Shown here: piece by piece, positions 1-8,234 of the stretch
Layout: each line of letters opens with the position of its first letter
Numbering within the stretch: position 1 is the first letter of the stretch
NCBI GenBank assembly: GCA_002720865.1
Contig: PBIO01000005.1
Span: forward strand, 37,011 to 101,010
Length of the DNA stretch: 64,000 bases
Source of the DNA: Halobacteriovorax sp.
GTDB lineage: Bacteria; Bdellovibrionota; Bacteriovoracia; Bacteriovoracales; Bacteriovoracaceae
Direction: 5' to 3'
Translations under genes and position numbers: made by a program
Notes under the pieces: model-generated
What the model was told of the DNA's origin: nothing
Seen by the model: only the letters and a program-made list of their open reading frames with translations
Databases searched by the model: none

Positions 1-498
1 ATAGATAGACTTACCTGAAAATTTCATAATTTTCTTAAAGACTGGGTATTTTCTTCTAATTGTATTTATCTTTTTGGCAACTTCTCCACCTAGCCCAATT
101 CCACCATTGGTGGCCATGAGTCTATTATTAATTCTTATCAGGTCAATATTTGTAATTTGCTGATTTCTAATACACTGACAAATCTTCTTTATATTTTCAT
201 TCATTCCTAATTCACTGGCTAAATCATTAGCCGTTCCACCAGGTATAACAAGAAGACCTATATCTTTGTTGGCCAAGTTTTGTATTAACGTATTAACAGT
301 ACCATCCCCGCCAACACTAACTACGGCATCGACATTATTTTGAATATCTTCTTTTAAATTCTCATGTAATTCAGCTAGGCCATTAGGAGTTCTAAAATTT
401 AAGTTTGACCTAAAAAGACTACGGGTAATCTTTCCTTTCCAGAAATCATAGTCCGTATTGGCGGCCCTTTGATTTAGATAAACACTAATGTTTTGCAT
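1..498 (-). CDS. Diacylglycerol-kinase-family lipid kinase, 3' end cut by window edge
   Basis: The first 166 codons are visible, read leftward from an ATG with GAGGAAA a few bases upstream; the stop lies outside the window. The product carries the DAGK catalytic nucleotide-binding motif VSVGGDGTVN near residue 65 and IPGGTANDLA near residue 90, followed by a glycine-rich stretch (NGGIGLGGEV). The family transfers phosphate from ATP to diacylglycerol, sphingosine or related lipids at the inner membrane face. The substrate cannot be told from this part, and some family members have other lipid-like substrates. It is divergent from the 663-7507 operon across about 160 bases, so a shared regulatory region and a lipid theme are possible but unproven. 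Confidence 0.85.
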   Translation of the reverse strand, partial: MQNISVYLNQRAANTDYDFWKGKITRSLFRSNLNFRTPNGLAELHENLKEDIQNNVDAVVSVGGDGTVNTLIQNLANKDIGLLVIPGGTANDLASELGMNENIKKICQCIRNQQITNIDLIRINNRLMATNGGIGLGGEVAKKINTIRRKYPVFKKIMKFSGKSIY

Positions 499-662
499 GG
501 TTATTTCCTCTCTCAATACCCCATCATATCTTTTATAAGTACCCGAATCCACGCAAAATGACGCGTCGTGTAATAAGTGCATACTATGTCGGGATTTTTG
601 ACAGGTTTTCCTGTATTATTAGGGCTTTGAGATATGTAAATACGAGGCCAAGGAGGGCCAAG

Positions 663-1436
663 TTGTCGAAACTAAGAATTCTGCTTGTTACTAGCCGAAT
701 AACTTATATGCCCGAAAATTATCTGGCCCTGTTTGAAAGCTTTTTAAATAAAAGAGCTGACTGGGTTAAAGGCCTTGTCCTTCTTGATAATCTAGATAAG
801 AAAACCCTGCTCCAGTCACTAGGTCTTCCCCTTCTAGGCGTTAGAAAATTAGGCCTACAACTTATTAAAAATATTTTAGAGACACCTTTAAAAAAAAGAG
901 AAATTCTTTTTGAAAAGTATAATATTCCCACTATGACCTGGGATACGATGAACTCTGAGTCTGCCTTAGATTTTGTAGACCGTCATTCAATAGACCTTAT
1001 TATTAATTTAAGAACTAGGTGCATCTATAAGTCTGAAATATTAAATGCTCCAAAGATTGGTTGCCTAAATATTCATCACGGACTCTTACCAAACTACAAA
1101 GGAACGTTCTGTGATCTTTACGCTTTAACGGAAAACCGTGATGCGGGATTTTCAATACATGAAATGAATGAAAAAATTGATGCTGGAAAAATACATAAAA
1201 TCATTCCAGTAGCAAAAAAAGAAGACATAAGAGTTAAAAATAAATTTTGTTACCTAAAGTATCTTTCTCTCACATCTGAAAAAGAAGCCGCGGCTCTATT
1301 TGAACTTTGCCAAGAAATTGAAAAGCTCAACAAATTCCCTGAAGGGCTGCCCAATAACCCCACGAAAAAAGTATTTACTAAAAACCCTGATCGAAAAAAA
1401 ATTAAAACATTTTTAAATAAAGGTTTTCTTTTATGA
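663..1436 (+). CDS. Formyltransferase-fold protein (methionyl-tRNA formyltransferase-like)
   Basis: I place the start at TTG 663 because AGGAGG lies at 651-656, six bases upstream. The open frame runs back to an ATG at 558 but that region is basic, has no ribosome site and looks untranslated. The resulting 257-residue protein has the formyltransferase N-domain signature: NIHHGLLPNYKG around residue 137, then FSIHEMNEKIDAGKI around 160-175, equivalent to the HPSLLPxYRG and DxGxI motifs of Fmt, PurN and ArnA. It lacks the Fmt C-terminal tRNA-binding domain, so true initiator-tRNA formylation is unlikely. A sugar or amino-lipid substrate is plausible. First gene of a five-gene operon; its stop overlaps the next start by 4 bases. 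Confidence 0.75.
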   Translation: MSKLRILLVTSRITYMPENYLALFESFLNKRADWVKGLVLLDNLDKKTLLQSLGLPLLGVRKLGLQLIKNILETPLKKREILFEKYNIPTMTWDTMNSESALDFVDRHSIDLIINLRTRCIYKSEILNAPKIGCLNIHHGLLPNYKGTFCDLYALTENRDAGFSIHEMNEKIDAGKIHKIIPVAKKEDIRVKNKFCYLKYLSLTSEKEAAALFELCQEIEKLNKFPEGLPNNPTKKVFTKNPDRKKIKTFLNKGFLL

Positions 1437-2134
1437 GTGTTATTCACGAATTTACATTTGTTTGCCACCATGGCTCTCCGGGCACACCGGAAGATTTTAA
1501 ATTTATCTCAGAAGGACTTAGTCAATATAATTGGCATCCTGTTGACAGGTATTCAGGCGATAAAGGTCCTAGCGAAGGAGCGCATATTCAGATTGGCTAC
1601 AGTTGGGGTTCAGTAAGTGCTATCAATGCAGCTGTAAAAAATCCGGAGCATACGAAGGCCGTTATTTTAATTAGTCCGTATATGTTTGTTGACAAGAAAA
1701 TGTCTCCGGCCATTAAAACAATCCTAAGCTTACCCATCCTCGGGAATATTCTTCTTTCAAAAATGGCACCGAAAAGCATAGGAAAAATGATTAAAGATTC
1801 TTCCTCCCCAAAAGAAATTCCTGAAAATTATAAGCCATGTGAAAAGCTTTTCTCTAACCCAAAAATCTTAAAACCCGCTTTATTTGAGAAAGATATTCCA
1901 ACCACTAATATTATTGAGAATCTTAAGTCTTTAAAGAAATTAGCTATACCTGTCCTACTCCTAAGAGGGGATTCCGATAAGACATCGGGAGAAAATAAAC
2001 AATTTAGCGAGCTAGCAAAGCACTTAGATGTTGCAGAAGTCATATTTACTGAAGGTGGACACGCTCTTCCATGGACCCATACACAAGGAGTTATTGATGA
2101 AATTAAAAAATTTCTATCTAACTTTAATCAGTAA
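1433..2134 (+). CDS. Alpha/beta hydrolase
   Basis: A 233-residue single-domain hydrolase with no signal peptide, hence probably cytoplasmic. The nucleophile elbow is GYSWGS with Ser57, the acid is likely the Asp in LLRGDSDKT near residue 180, and the histidine is in GGHALPW near residue 210. An oxyanion-side motif HHGSPGTPEDF sits near the N-terminus. The start overlaps the upstream formyltransferase stop (ATGA), and the next start lies inside its last 38 bases, so expression is probably coupled. It could be an esterase, thioesterase or C-C hydrolase. It is shorter than OleB hydrolases and I would not call it OleB despite the neighbouring OleC-like ligase. Confidence 0.75.
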   Translation: MSVIHEFTFVCHHGSPGTPEDFKFISEGLSQYNWHPVDRYSGDKGPSEGAHIQIGYSWGSVSAINAAVKNPEHTKAVILISPYMFVDKKMSPAIKTILSLPILGNILLSKMAPKSIGKMIKDSSSPKEIPENYKPCEKLFSNPKILKPALFEKDIPTTNIIENLKSLKKLAIPVLLLRGDSDKTSGENKQFSELAKHLDVAEVIFTEGGHALPWTHTQGVIDEIKKFLSNFNQ

Positions 2135-3893
2135 ACTTTCGGCAAGCGAAAAGGGTTTTCCACTAAATCTAAATGGAAATAAGATTTCCCAGGAAAAACC
2201 TTTTGGTTATCATGAAGGAGAACAAAGTCTTAACAATGTGGCTTCATTCTTAACCCAACATGTAAAAACAATTCCCGATAAACCAATTCTTAGTTGGGTT
2301 CACCCCGACAAGTTAAAGGAATGGAGCTATAACTTAGACGACCCACTTCCTCACGACTCCGTTACCGTCAGAGAGCTTGATCATGTCGTAGCGGTTATTG
2401 CCACTGGCTTTAAAAAACTTGGTATTAAAAAAGGTGATCGGGTCATCATCTTTGTTCCAATGTGTCTTTATTTGTATGCTGCCATGTTTGCCCTTCAAAA
2501 AATTGGAGCGATTGCAACCTTCTTAGATGGTTGGGCAAGACGAGATCAAATGGATGTAGCTGCCAAAGTTGTTGGGGCCAAGGCCTTTATCTCTGTTGAA
2601 AAAGCATTTGATTATATGGGAGATCTTCCCGAGATTGGAAAAATCCCTTTAAAAATATCGATAGGCCCCACCACAAAAAAATATAGCGCTAGTATTGAAT
2701 CCCTAATGAAGGGCATTAAAAGATCAACCACTGAGCCTGTTGAAAAAGAGCATACGGCCTTAATTACCTTTACGACTGGGTCTTCTGGAACTCCAAAAGG
2801 TGCTGATCGAACTCATAGATTCCTTGCAGCTCAACATTATGCCCTAGATAAACATTTACCCTTTAACGATACAGATTTTGATTTACCTGTGTTTCCTATA
2901 TTTTCTCTAAATAATTTAGCAGCTGGTGTTACCACTGTACTACCGGCCATCGATGTAGGACAGGCCGGTGACAAAGATGCTCTTGTTCTTATTGCCCAAA
3001 TGAAGTCAGCAGGGGTAACAACGACGACTCTGTCCCCTAGTTTATTAAGGCATGTTTATGCTTACTGCTTAGACAATGATATCACTATTCCCTTTATTAG
3101 AAGAATAATCACGGGTGGGGCACCAATCTCTAGAGATGACTTAGTTAAAACGACTAAGATCGCTCCAAACGCTGAAGTACTAGTACTCTATGGCTCCACT
3201 GAAGTCGAACCAATGGCCCATATAGAAGCCAAAGATATGATTGCTCGAAAAGACAATCCCGATCCTGAATGGGAAGATGAGGGCGTTAATGTTGGAAAAT
3301 TCGATGATGGTCTTGCTGTTAAATATTTAAAGATTAATAAAAATCCTATTACAGTTAGTTCCGATATGGATTGGAAAGATCTTGAAGTTGAAGATGGCAA
3401 GCCTGGGGAAATAATCGTAAGCGGTGAGCATGTTTGCCAAAACTATTACAATAATGAAGAAGCCTTTTTTAAGAGCAAAATAAAAGATCATAACGGTATT
3501 GTCTGGCACCGTACTGGAGATATAGGCCGAGTCGACGAACAAGGCGATCTTTGGTTCATGGGAAGGATTCATAATGCCATCAACCGAAATGGAGAATACT
3601 TTTTTCCTGTAAGAGCGGAAGTAATAATGAAAAAACTCCCCTTTGTTGAGTATGCTGCTTACCTTGGCATGCCCGACCCAGAGCTTGGAGAGAAGACCTA
3701 TGCAGTCTACTCTGTCTGGGAAAATGCGCACGGAGATAAAGAGTCCTGGGAAAAGGAAATAAAAAGAGTTATGGACAAAAACGGTGTCACTGTAGACAAA
3801 ATCGTTTTAACTGACAAAATACCGCTAGATGCTAGACACCAAAGTAAAGTTGAATACGAAGTTTTAAGAAAACAACTTCAGGAGCAAGCATGA
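2097..3893 (+). CDS. AMP-dependent acyl/aryl synthetase, OleC-like
   Basis: ANL-superfamily adenylating enzyme of 598 residues. The start is ATG 2097 because AAGGAG is at 2085-2090; the frame is open further upstream but inside the hydrolase gene. The P-loop TFTTGSSGTPKGADRTH is near residue 225, the A5 motif VLYGSTEVEP near 365, the A7 region WHRTGDIGRVDEQGDLWFMG near 470-490, and the C-terminal lysine region DARHQSKVEY is present. The THRFLAAQHYAL context and the FPIFSLNNLAAG stretch resemble fatty-acyl ligases and beta-lactone synthetases of the OleC type. It would activate a carboxylic acid as an acyl-adenylate. No OleA thiolase or OleD reductase is nearby, so olefin synthesis is not supported. 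Confidence 0.85.
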   Translation: MKLKNFYLTLISKLSASEKGFPLNLNGNKISQEKPFGYHEGEQSLNNVASFLTQHVKTIPDKPILSWVHPDKLKEWSYNLDDPLPHDSVTVRELDHVVAVIATGFKKLGIKKGDRVIIFVPMCLYLYAAMFALQKIGAIATFLDGWARRDQMDVAAKVVGAKAFISVEKAFDYMGDLPEIGKIPLKISIGPTTKKYSASIESLMKGIKRSTTEPVEKEHTALITFTTGSSGTPKGADRTHRFLAAQHYALDKHLPFNDTDFDLPVFPIFSLNNLAAGVTTVLPAIDVGQAGDKDALVLIAQMKSAGVTTTTLSPSLLRHVYAYCLDNDITIPFIRRIITGGAPISRDDLVKTTKIAPNAEVLVLYGSTEVEPMAHIEAKDMIARKDNPDPEWEDEGVNVGKFDDGLAVKYLKINKNPITVSSDMDWKDLEVEDGKPGEIIVSGEHVCQNYYNNEEAFFKSKIKDHNGIVWHRTGDIGRVDEQGDLWFMGRIHNAINRNGEYFFPVRAEVIMKKLPFVEYAAYLGMPDPELGEKTYAVYSVWENAHGDKESWEKEIKRVMDKNGVTVDKIVLTDKIPLDARHQSKVEYEVLRKQLQEQA

Positions 3894-4822
3894 GCCAATA
3901 TGTTCAAGAAAGAGTAGAACATCTCGCGAAGTGGTGGGAGTTTACTTCAGAAAGATTTGAGCCCGTAAGTCACTTTATGATGATTGCTCTATTCTTCAGT
4001 GCTCACTACCTTGTGGCCGATGCCTCTAAGTACGTCATCTTGGAGCCTATTCACCTGGCCTGGGTCACATTTGGAACAGCTGCATTTTTTTTAAAACTTA
4101 GATTTTATGATGAAATTAAAGACTTTGAAACAGATGTAGCTTTTAATCCTACCCGACCACTTCCTAGAGGTCTCCTAAAGCATTTTGATATGAAAAAGGG
4201 AATTGAGCATTGTATTGTTCTAGAAATAATCTTTTTCACCTCTTGTGGAATGCCAGGCTTTGTGGCCATCCTCTTGGCCATTGGCTACTCACTCTTAATG
4301 TATAGAGAGTTTTTTATTGGCGAGAAAATAAGACCACATCTGACAACCTATGCCACCAGTCATACCATAGTAACTATCTTTCTATCCTTGGCCATATTCT
4401 CGGCCCTAAGTCGTTACTACCCTTGGAATCATGAAGCGGATTTCTACTACTTTGCTCTCTTAAGCTGGCTCCTCTTTAATATCTTTGAACTTGGTAGAAA
4501 GATATATCAGCCATGTGAAGAAAGAGAAGGTGTGGATACATACTCAAGCATCTGGGGAAAGTTTGGGGCCGTGATGCTTATCTTTGTCCATGCAGTGGCA
4601 GCGGCTGTACTTACGCTGCTAATCTCAACTGTTGATTTTTTCTTTATGCAAGCCTATCAAGCAGTTTCAATTGGGATACTTATTATTATAAGCGCTATTT
4701 ACCTAGTAGGGAAAAGACCAATTTCTGGACTAATGTTTAGAAAGTTTAGTGAGGTTTATATCGTTTTAATTTATGCAGGAATAATCACAAATTATATTTT
4801 AAGAAAATACTACTGGGAATAA
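3890..4822 (+). CDS. UbiA-family membrane prenyltransferase-like protein
   Basis: Polytopic membrane protein of 310 residues with about eight hydrophobic segments. The first acidic motif appears as DEIKDFETD followed by NPTRPLPRG near residues 74-95, the UbiA arrangement NDxxDxxxD then RPxxxG. A second polar motif, REGVDTYSSIWG, is near residue 212 in the second half. UbiA enzymes transfer a prenyl or related hydrophobic diphosphate to an aromatic or glycerol acceptor inside the membrane. The acceptor is unknown. The start overlaps the ligase stop (ATGA) and GGAG precedes it. The first aspartate replaces the usual Asn, so divergent chemistry is possible. Confidence 0.8.
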   Translation: MSQYVQERVEHLAKWWEFTSERFEPVSHFMMIALFFSAHYLVADASKYVILEPIHLAWVTFGTAAFFLKLRFYDEIKDFETDVAFNPTRPLPRGLLKHFDMKKGIEHCIVLEIIFFTSCGMPGFVAILLAIGYSLLMYREFFIGEKIRPHLTTYATSHTIVTIFLSLAIFSALSRYYPWNHEADFYYFALLSWLLFNIFELGRKIYQPCEEREGVDTYSSIWGKFGAVMLIFVHAVAAAVLTLLISTVDFFFMQAYQAVSIGILIIISAIYLVGKRPISGLMFRKFSEVYIVLIYAGIITNYILRKYYWE

Positions 4823-4825
4823 TAT

Positions 4826-7507
4826 ATGCTTTACATAGATGAAAACTCTACACAAAATTATGCGGCTCGGATGGCAGGAGGAAAAGGCTTTAACCTCTAC
4901 CTCATGACCAAGGCCGGACTAAAAGTTCCTTCTTGGATCGTCCTTGGCCCAGACTGCTTTGAAGAGTTTAAGTCCTTGTCCAATATTAATGAAAAGTTTA
5001 CTGAACTTGAAAGCACAATTTCAGACCCAAAGGAGCTTTGTGAAAAAATTGAAGCTCTTATCTTAGAAACTGAATACCCTTTAAAAGTAAAAGAGTTCAT
5101 TAAAAAAACTTTCGATAAATTGGGAAAGGAGCTTATCTCAGTTAGGTCTTCCGCCTTAGATGAAGATGGAAGCTCGCACTCTTTCGCTGGACAGCTATCA
5201 AGTTACCTTTATATTAGCAGTTTTGATGCTGTTCTAGAGTCTGTAAAGAAATGCTGGGCCAGTGCTTACAGTGAAAGAGGGCTGGTCTACCGAAGGGAAA
5301 ATAAGCTTTCATCAGAAAATATTCAAGTTGCTGTCGTCCTACAAGAGATGATTTGCCCAGAAAAGGCCGGGGTGCTCTTTACTTGTGACCCTATAAATGA
5401 AGATCCCGATCACCTTTTGATAAACTCTGTTTATGGAGTTGGCGAAGGCTTGGTTTCAGGCCTCTATGATGCCGACAACTTTAAAATTGAAAAAGAATCG
5501 GGAAAGATCATCGAGCAGGAAATTACAGACAAACCAAAAATGCTTATTCAAGATACTCAAAAGCAAGAACCTAAAGAAGTCGAGGTAGCTGAAGATAAAA
5601 TTAATATCTCTTCACTAAATGATGAAGAAATTGCTTCACTACACAAGATGGCAAAAGACATTGAGAAGCTCTACAGGTTCCCCCAGGATGTCGAGTGGGC
5701 CATTCAGGACAATACTGTCTACCTACTCCAGTCAAGACCTGTAACCACTAACGTAAGGGCAGGAACAGGAAACCTTTTTGTATGGGATAATTCAAATATC
5801 GTAGAATCCTATGGCGGAATTACAATGCCATTAACCTTCGGATTCGCTCACTATGTTTATCATCAAGTCTATGTACAGTTTTGTGAGATTCTTCTAGTCC
5901 CTGCTAAGCAAATCAGACAAATGGATCATTTTCTTAAAGACATGCTGGGGCTATTTTACGGGCGAGTCTATTATAATCTTTTAAACTGGTACAAGCTTAC
6001 CTCAATCCTACCTGGCTATAAATACAACCGTGGCTTTATGGAGACCATGATGGGAACTGACGAGGCTTTGCAGGATGAGATTGCAGAAAGAGTTAAACCT
6101 CCAAGCTTTCATCACACTTTTGGAGCAACCGTCAGAAGAATAATAGTTGGTTTTAAATTTTTATATTTCCACTATAGAATTCAAACTGTCGTTGATGATT
6201 TTCTTAGCTATTTTTATAAAAAATATAATAAGTTTCGAAAAATTAATTTTGACCATATGCCGGCAGATGAAATTTATGATTATTATAAGCAGATGGAAAA
6301 AGAAATGCTTTGGAAGTGGCATGCTCCTATTATCAATGATTTTTTAACAATGGTGCATTATGGAATTTTTAAAAAACTTACTGAGAAGTGGCTATCTCAC
6401 TTAGGGGATGCTTTTCATAACGACCTTCTGGCAGGAAATGGAAATCTAGAAAGCGCAGAGCCCACTAAAAGATTAATTATAATGGCCGGGAAAATTGATA
6501 AAATTGAAGGGTTGAAAAATCTAATACTCAATACCCCAAATGCAGATTGTCTAGAGTCATTAAACCAGAGTGAATATAAAGATTTCTATGAAGAGGTCAA
6601 AGAATATATCGATCTCTTTGGTTTTAGATGTATGAGTGAAATGAAGCTAGAGCAAAAAGACTTACATCAAGACCCATCCCTACTTTTTGTTTTTTTAAAA
6701 AACCTCATTAATGCTGGGCAAACGGACTTAGAGGTATTTGAGAAAAGAGAAAAAGAAATAAGAGAGAACGCAGAAAATTTATTAAGGCAAAATATTGGTG
6801 GCATAAGAGGTCTAATTTATAGTTGGTCACTTAAGCACGCGAGAAAGGCCGTAATGAACCGCGAGAATACAAGATTTTGCCGTACTAGAGTTTATGGAAT
6901 AGTTAGAAGTATGTTCTATGGAATTGGTAAAGACTATACTGCTAAGAAAATTATTGATGTTAAAGAAGATATCTTCTACTTAAATTTGCAAGAACTTAAA
7001 GGATCCCTAGAAGGAACTTTAACCACTCAAGACCTAAAAGGCATAATCAATGAGAGAAGAAGACAGTATGATGCCTATGCCGAAGGCGAGGAACCAGCTC
7101 CACGTTTTTTCACAAGGGGGCCATGTTATTGGCAAAATCAACATTTTCCCATCGAAGAAGTCGTTCTAGATGATTCACCACTTGAAGAAAACCAGATGAG
7201 AGGAATTCCCTGCTGTCCTGGAGAAATTGAAGGAGAAGTTAAACTCATTCTTGATCCCGGGGATGATATGGTGTTAAACGGTGAGATTCTAGTCACAAAA
7301 AGAACAGATCCGGGCTGGATTCCCCTATACCCTTCGGCTAAAGCTCTTCTTGTTGAAAGAGGTGGCCTCCTTTCCCATTCGGCCATTGTGGCAAGAGAGA
7401 TGGGTCTACCGACCATTGTTTCGATAAAAGGACTAACATCAAAACTAGAAACTGGTATGCGTATTAAGATGAACGGTGAAACGGGGCTTATTGAAATTCT
7501 AGAATAA
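4826..7507 (+). CDS. PEP-synthase / rifampin-phosphotransferase-like dikinase
   Basis: An 893-residue protein with the three-part layout of PEP-utilising dikinases. The N-terminal ATP-binding domain has GGKGFNLYLMTKAGLKVP at residues 13-30, SVRSSALDEDG near 108 and GVLFTCDP near 183. The central helical region runs about 320-780 and begins WDNSNIVESYGG. The C-terminal swivelling domain has the phosphohistidine motif GGLLSHSAIVAREMG, with His851. The PEP-binding C-terminal TIM barrel of true PEP synthase is missing, which matches rifampin phosphotransferases (about 870 residues). I infer that it phosphorylates a small or lipid-like product of this operon; antibiotic inactivation is the alternative. 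Last gene of the operon; a terminator follows. Confidence 0.8.
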   Translation: MLYIDENSTQNYAARMAGGKGFNLYLMTKAGLKVPSWIVLGPDCFEEFKSLSNINEKFTELESTISDPKELCEKIEALILETEYPLKVKEFIKKTFDKLGKELISVRSSALDEDGSSHSFAGQLSSYLYISSFDAVLESVKKCWASAYSERGLVYRRENKLSSENIQVAVVLQEMICPEKAGVLFTCDPINEDPDHLLINSVYGVGEGLVSGLYDADNFKIEKESGKIIEQEITDKPKMLIQDTQKQEPKEVEVAEDKINISSLNDEEIASLHKMAKDIEKLYRFPQDVEWAIQDNTVYLLQSRPVTTNVRAGTGNLFVWDNSNIVESYGGITMPLTFGFAHYVYHQVYVQFCEILLVPAKQIRQMDHFLKDMLGLFYGRVYYNLLNWYKLTSILPGYKYNRGFMETMMGTDEALQDEIAERVKPPSFHHTFGATVRRIIVGFKFLYFHYRIQTVVDDFLSYFYKKYNKFRKINFDHMPADEIYDYYKQMEKEMLWKWHAPIINDFLTMVHYGIFKKLTEKWLSHLGDAFHNDLLAGNGNLESAEPTKRLIIMAGKIDKIEGLKNLILNTPNADCLESLNQSEYKDFYEEVKEYIDLFGFRCMSEMKLEQKDLHQDPSLLFVFLKNLINAGQTDLEVFEKREKEIRENAENLLRQNIGGIRGLIYSWSLKHARKAVMNRENTRFCRTRVYGIVRSMFYGIGKDYTAKKIIDVKEDIFYLNLQELKGSLEGTLTTQDLKGIINERRRQYDAYAEGEEPAPRFFTRGPCYWQNQHFPIEEVVLDDSPLEENQMRGIPCCPGEIEGEVKLILDPGDDMVLNGEILVTKRTDPGWIPLYPSAKALLVERGGLLSHSAIVAREMGLPTIVSIKGLTSKLETGMRIKMNGETGLIEILE

Positions 7508-7531
7508 TACTTGTCTAAAATTTTGACATAT

Positions 7532-7560
7532 AAAAAGGGACCCACTGAGGTCCTTTTTTT
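7532..7560 (+). terminator. Rho-independent terminator of the 663-7507 operon
   Basis: GGACC at 7538-7542 pairs with GGTCC at 7549-7553 around a six-base loop, flanked by five A and seven T that extend the stem. It lies 24 bases after the dikinase stop. Confidence 0.85.
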
Positions 7561-7623
7561 AATTTTGAGACTACTCCTATGGAATAATTTGAAAAAACAA
7601 ATCAAACACCCTTAGGAGGGTAT

Positions 7624-8181
7624 ATGAAAAAGATTATCGCTTCAGCACTTATCCTTTTATCTTTCAATGCCTTGGCCATTGATAGCATGACAATGAATAT
7701 AGAACTTTTAGGTTCAGATATTTTTAGGTCAGAGGGTAAAGAACTTCTAGGTGATTTTAGTAAAATCAGTGGAAATGTTGCTATTAAGGTAAAGCAAGAC
7801 GGACAAACACAATCTCTAAATATGCCAATTCCTCTAACTCAAGCTCCTAATAATACCAGAATGGAAGTTGTTGAGAAAAACAGAGTAAGAATCATTGAGG
7901 CAGAACACGGTATCGATGCTACTGTTCCAGCAAAGATCAAAAAGAAACTCGGAGGTAAAATTAAATCAATCAAAATCACCTCTGAAAACTACCTTATGGC
8001 CATGCGCCCAGTTTTAGAGAAGCAGGGTCTAGACATGCTTCAAAGTTTAAATGTATCAAGTGATGAATTGTCTTTTTCAGTAGGCCTTGAGATGTCTGAT
8101 GTAGAGTGTTCACTTAATGAGGAAAAAGACCTTCAATGTGATAGCAGCATCAAAATGAATATAGACGTAGAAACAGAATAA
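7624..8181 (+). CDS. Secreted protein of unknown function
   Basis: A 185-residue protein preceded by a strong AGGAGGG site. It begins with a typical signal peptide (MKKIIASALILLSFNALA, cleavage after residue 18), so it is exported to the periplasm or beyond. The mature part has no recognisable family. It alternates short polar strands, holds only two cysteines, close together near residues 160-168 (VECSLNEEKDLQCD) and able to form a disulfide, and has a basic patch KIKKKLGGKIKSIKI near 115-130. It stands alone between two terminators, so it is probably monocistronic. Confidence 0.7.
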   Translation: MKKIIASALILLSFNALAIDSMTMNIELLGSDIFRSEGKELLGDFSKISGNVAIKVKQDGQTQSLNMPIPLTQAPNNTRMEVVEKNRVRIIEAEHGIDATVPAKIKKKLGGKIKSIKITSENYLMAMRPVLEKQGLDMLQSLNVSSDELSFSVGLEMSDVECSLNEEKDLQCDSSIKMNIDVETE

Positions 8182-8190
8182 TTAAATAGT

Positions 8191-8228
8191 CGGACAAGGT
8201 TAACTCTCCCCTCTCTCTACCTTGTCCG
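8191..8228. terminator. Hairpin between convergent genes, possible bidirectional terminator
   Basis: A perfect 10-bp stem: CGGACAAGGT at 8191-8200 pairs with ACCTTGTCCG at 8219-8228 around an 18-base pyrimidine-rich loop. It fills the gap between the stops of the secreted protein and asnB. A clear T tract is missing on either side, so termination is likely but not certain. Confidence 0.6.
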
Positions 8229-8234
8229 GCTCTC

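Noticed and set aside
558..662. The upstream extension of the formyltransferase frame.
   Set aside because: No ribosome site and atypical composition, while TTG 663 has AGGAGG six bases upstream.
2028..2096. The upstream extension of the AMP ligase.
   Set aside because: It lies inside the hydrolase gene, and ATG 2097 has its own AAGGAG.
2097..3893. The operon could be an oleABCD olefin cluster.
   Set aside because: OleA-type thiolase and OleD-type reductase are missing and the hydrolase is shorter than OleB.
7138..7605. A 155-residue frame antisense to the dikinase gene end.
   Set aside because: It is a shadow of a strong coding frame, lacks a ribosome site and any motif.
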